64,000 nucleotides of DNA. Source: Tanytarsus gracilentus. Taxonomy: Eukaryota > Arthropoda > Insecta > Diptera > Chironomidae. Positions 62,071 through 64,000 of this stretch are shown here, one piece after another; position 1 is the first letter of the stretch, and the number at the start of each line of letters is the position of its first letter. The translations under genes and the position numbers were made by a program. Location of the stretch: the NCBI GenBank assembly GCA_038502055.1, contig JAXRKN010000020.1:310001-374000 (forward strand), in the 5' to 3' direction. The notes beneath the pieces were generated by a model that was given only the letters and a program-made list of their open reading frames with translations, had not been told where the DNA came from and made no database searches.

Positions 62071-64000
62071 AAATGGCAACGCCGTTTGCAGACCCATCTT
62101 GTTTATTTTTACAACTGCAATCATAAAAATTTAGTTAACTAACCCATAATTGTGAATTCACAATGAAAATTTTAACCAAGGACTGAGAACATAAAGGTAG
62201 GTAGGCCCGCTATGGCCCTAAAAGGTTTATTACGTGTATAACTTTTTTAAACCCAGTTTTTTCTTTGTTACTAAGGTCCGTCATCGCCCACAATATATTA
62301 ATGTTCTCCGCCCTGGATTTTAACATCATGGATTACGGCGTCTTGCTTGGGTATTTTCGCTTGACGTTCCATGATAACCAGCACTAAACTTCTTAGCCAG
62401 GTTATTCAATCGCCGGCATTTCTCATGTGCAGTTCCTCGGTGGACGATTCCTGAAAGGACGTCTGTTACTAAGAGAATATATATTCTCTTGAGAGTTAAT
62501 TAAACTTTTTAGTTAACTTGCAAAGGTTAAGTTTTAATCCTCAGCCTAGCCCGCAAGCTATGGAAAGGAAAAAAACGGGCGCATCTTTTCTGGTTATCCC
62601 AGCGGCTACCACTATGTTATCAATCAATAAAATTTCTAAGGTTTCTTGATCTATTTCGATAATTTTTTTCGAACTTGCGGGACATCTCAAAAAGTTGTTT
62701 ATATTGACTGTCCGCACATGGGAACCACAATTATTTTTAAAGACTTAATCTTGCGTTAAATTTTCGTATAATTATCTTTAAGAAAAAGAAAAAAAGTTAA
62801 AACTAAATTAATTCCCTTAAATGTTTGGCACTCTTCATAGTTTAAATTTTGTCTTTTGATGTTAGATTGCAGTTTTGAGCTTTGAACTATCTTTTGTGTC
62901 ATAATAATATCTCAATTTGGGTTTTGCTTCGATTATTTGAACGCATATATGCAAAAACTGCCAAATGACTAAAATGGTAAACCCACATGCCTACTTCGAA
63001 AAATCATATATTTTAAATATTTTTCAAACGGGCAATTTTTATCTTGCAATAATCTCTTTATTTTGTAGTATTGAAGAGCAAAAAGTTTATTAGCGATATG
63101 CAGAAAGTATTTTTAAACTTTTGATTAAATTATTCAAGTCACAATAAGTCACATTTTTGGAATCTTTCACAACAAACCCGAACCAGCTATAAATAAAAAC
63201 AAGTTAGATGAACATTTCCTTATTATAACGGGTTTTGCAGAAATATTTGAAATTTTTCATGTTTTTTTTTATCGAAAGCTTCCTCATCACCATGGTGGGC
63301 GTCCGTTGATTTTTACTCACTTTTTTTGCTGAGTCGAAGGAATCCATTTAATTGTTGCACAAAAATATGAAATAAAAAATTATTGTTAGATCAAATTTTA
63401 TCAGAAAGAAAGTCGTTAAGTCTGGAATTATTTTTATCCTCTGTTAAAAAAATTGATTCGGCCTTTAGACCTCAAATTTCTTCATATCTCTTAACTGATA
63501 AAATGTTTGACTTAACCTTTGTCTCTTTTTGAATTACACAATAAAGTAATTTTTATAAACTGCACTGAGAGTTAATTTTCTTAGATTTTTTTGTTGAAAA
63601 AATATGAAAACTTCCTTGACTCTTTAATTTTAATTACCTTTTGCGTTCCATTTTTTGTATCTTTTAAAAATTTAATTTTGAGCTCCAAATTTTTAATCAC
63701 AACTTCTCTTCACGGCTTTCGATCTTCAAATAGACTTTATAAATTTTCAATCGTTCGATTCAGTTTTACAACCGTAACGGTTTTTTAAAATTCAAATGCA
63801 ATCTTATCGAGCGAATATTTTTTTTCTCGGACACCAAGAATTTAAGTCAAATTTTTAAGCTTCATTGAGTATAAAAAATTAAAGAAAAATTGTCAAAGTT
63901 TTGTTTTTTTTCTTAGTCATTCGACCTTAAATTTTATTCTCTAATACTAATTGTCTTAATTTTACATTAATTTAAGTCATTTTAGAGAGTAAACTCAATG

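Larger units (their letters stand above)
61409..64000. other. Repeat-rich region without supported genes
   Basis: 2.6 kb. It contains the element-like block 61545-62070, a CTTACTTT-type microsatellite, an 18-bp palindrome AGAGAATATATATTCTCT at 62471-62488, and a less AT-rich block at 62200-62620 resembling remains of a mobile element. A 65-codon frame at 63591-63788 has no domain support. Confidence 0.55.

Noticed and set aside
62471..62488. 18-bp palindrome AGAGAATATATATTCTCT
   Set aside because: In such AT-rich DNA an isolated AT-core palindrome is not strong evidence of function; noted only within the repeat-rich region.
63591..63788. 65-codon plus-strand frame near the right edge
   Set aside because: Hydrophobic start by chance; no recognisable motif, promoter or splice partner.
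1..64000. CRISPR arrays, bacterial operons or prophage
   Set aside because: Gene structure with spliceosomal introns and animal protein families shows an insect nuclear genome; no spaced repeats of CRISPR type were seen.

Overview
The window looks like a gene-dense stretch of a nematoceran fly genome, most likely a non-biting midge (Chironomidae). The DNA is very AT-rich. Genes have short introns (mostly 50-400 bp) with GT/AG borders. There is a cluster of cysteine-rich secreted genes resembling chironomid Balbiani ring (BR3-type) salivary proteins, plus insect RR-type cuticle proteins, peritrophin-like chitin-binding proteins, an ionotropic receptor and AP-1 mu. The exon models below were built by hand from splice sites and reading phase. 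Each complete multi-exon CDS sums to a multiple of three.

Layout. 1-2.0 kb (minus): the 5' part of a gene in which a complete trypsin-like protease is spliced in frame to a serpin. 2.8-4.6 kb (plus): a stand-alone secreted serpin. 5.0-16.8 kb: four paralogous secreted Thr/Ser-rich mucin-like genes with a shared unrecognised N-terminal domain. They are interspersed with a 2,001-bp foldback-type element, an LRR gene and an RR cuticle gene. 17.4-19.2 kb (minus): a membrane-anchored tubulin-tyrosine-ligase-like protein. 19.4-20.9 kb: another mucin-like gene. 21.7-25.4 kb: three peritrophin-A-like genes, two of them a recent tandem duplicate. 25.7-27.2 kb: an intronless UDP-glycosyltransferase. 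27.5-35.9 kb (minus): five Cys-rich BR-like genes with an insect envelope/F-like gene among them. 36.3-39.5 kb: two small secreted propeptide-like genes, a second cuticle-like gene and a second LRR gene. 39.7-45 kb: an inverted pair of intron-containing tRNA-Arg(TCT) genes flanking a small chitin-binding gene, followed by a 1,092-residue ankyrin / HExxH metalloprotease-like / transmembrane / NACHT NTPase gene. 45.2-49.7 kb: a triple-WAP-domain gene with a 3.5-kb intron. 52.5-54.1 kb: AP-1 mu, divergent from an ionotropic receptor (54.4-56.7 kb). 57.3-61.4 kb: a second gene with two tandem ankyrin/HExxH modules, the second broken by an in-frame TGA and a 1.2-kb insertion. 61.4-64 kb: no gene seen, only repeats.

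Most genes encode secreted, cuticle, matrix, silk-like or defence-type proteins. The strongest candidates for something undescribed are the ankyrin/HExxH/TM/NACHT protein with its NACHT-less paralogue, the protease-serpin fusion, and the inverted tRNA duplication whose left copy looks like an empty version of the NACHT locus. All functional statements are inferred from sequence patterns; no database search was possible.
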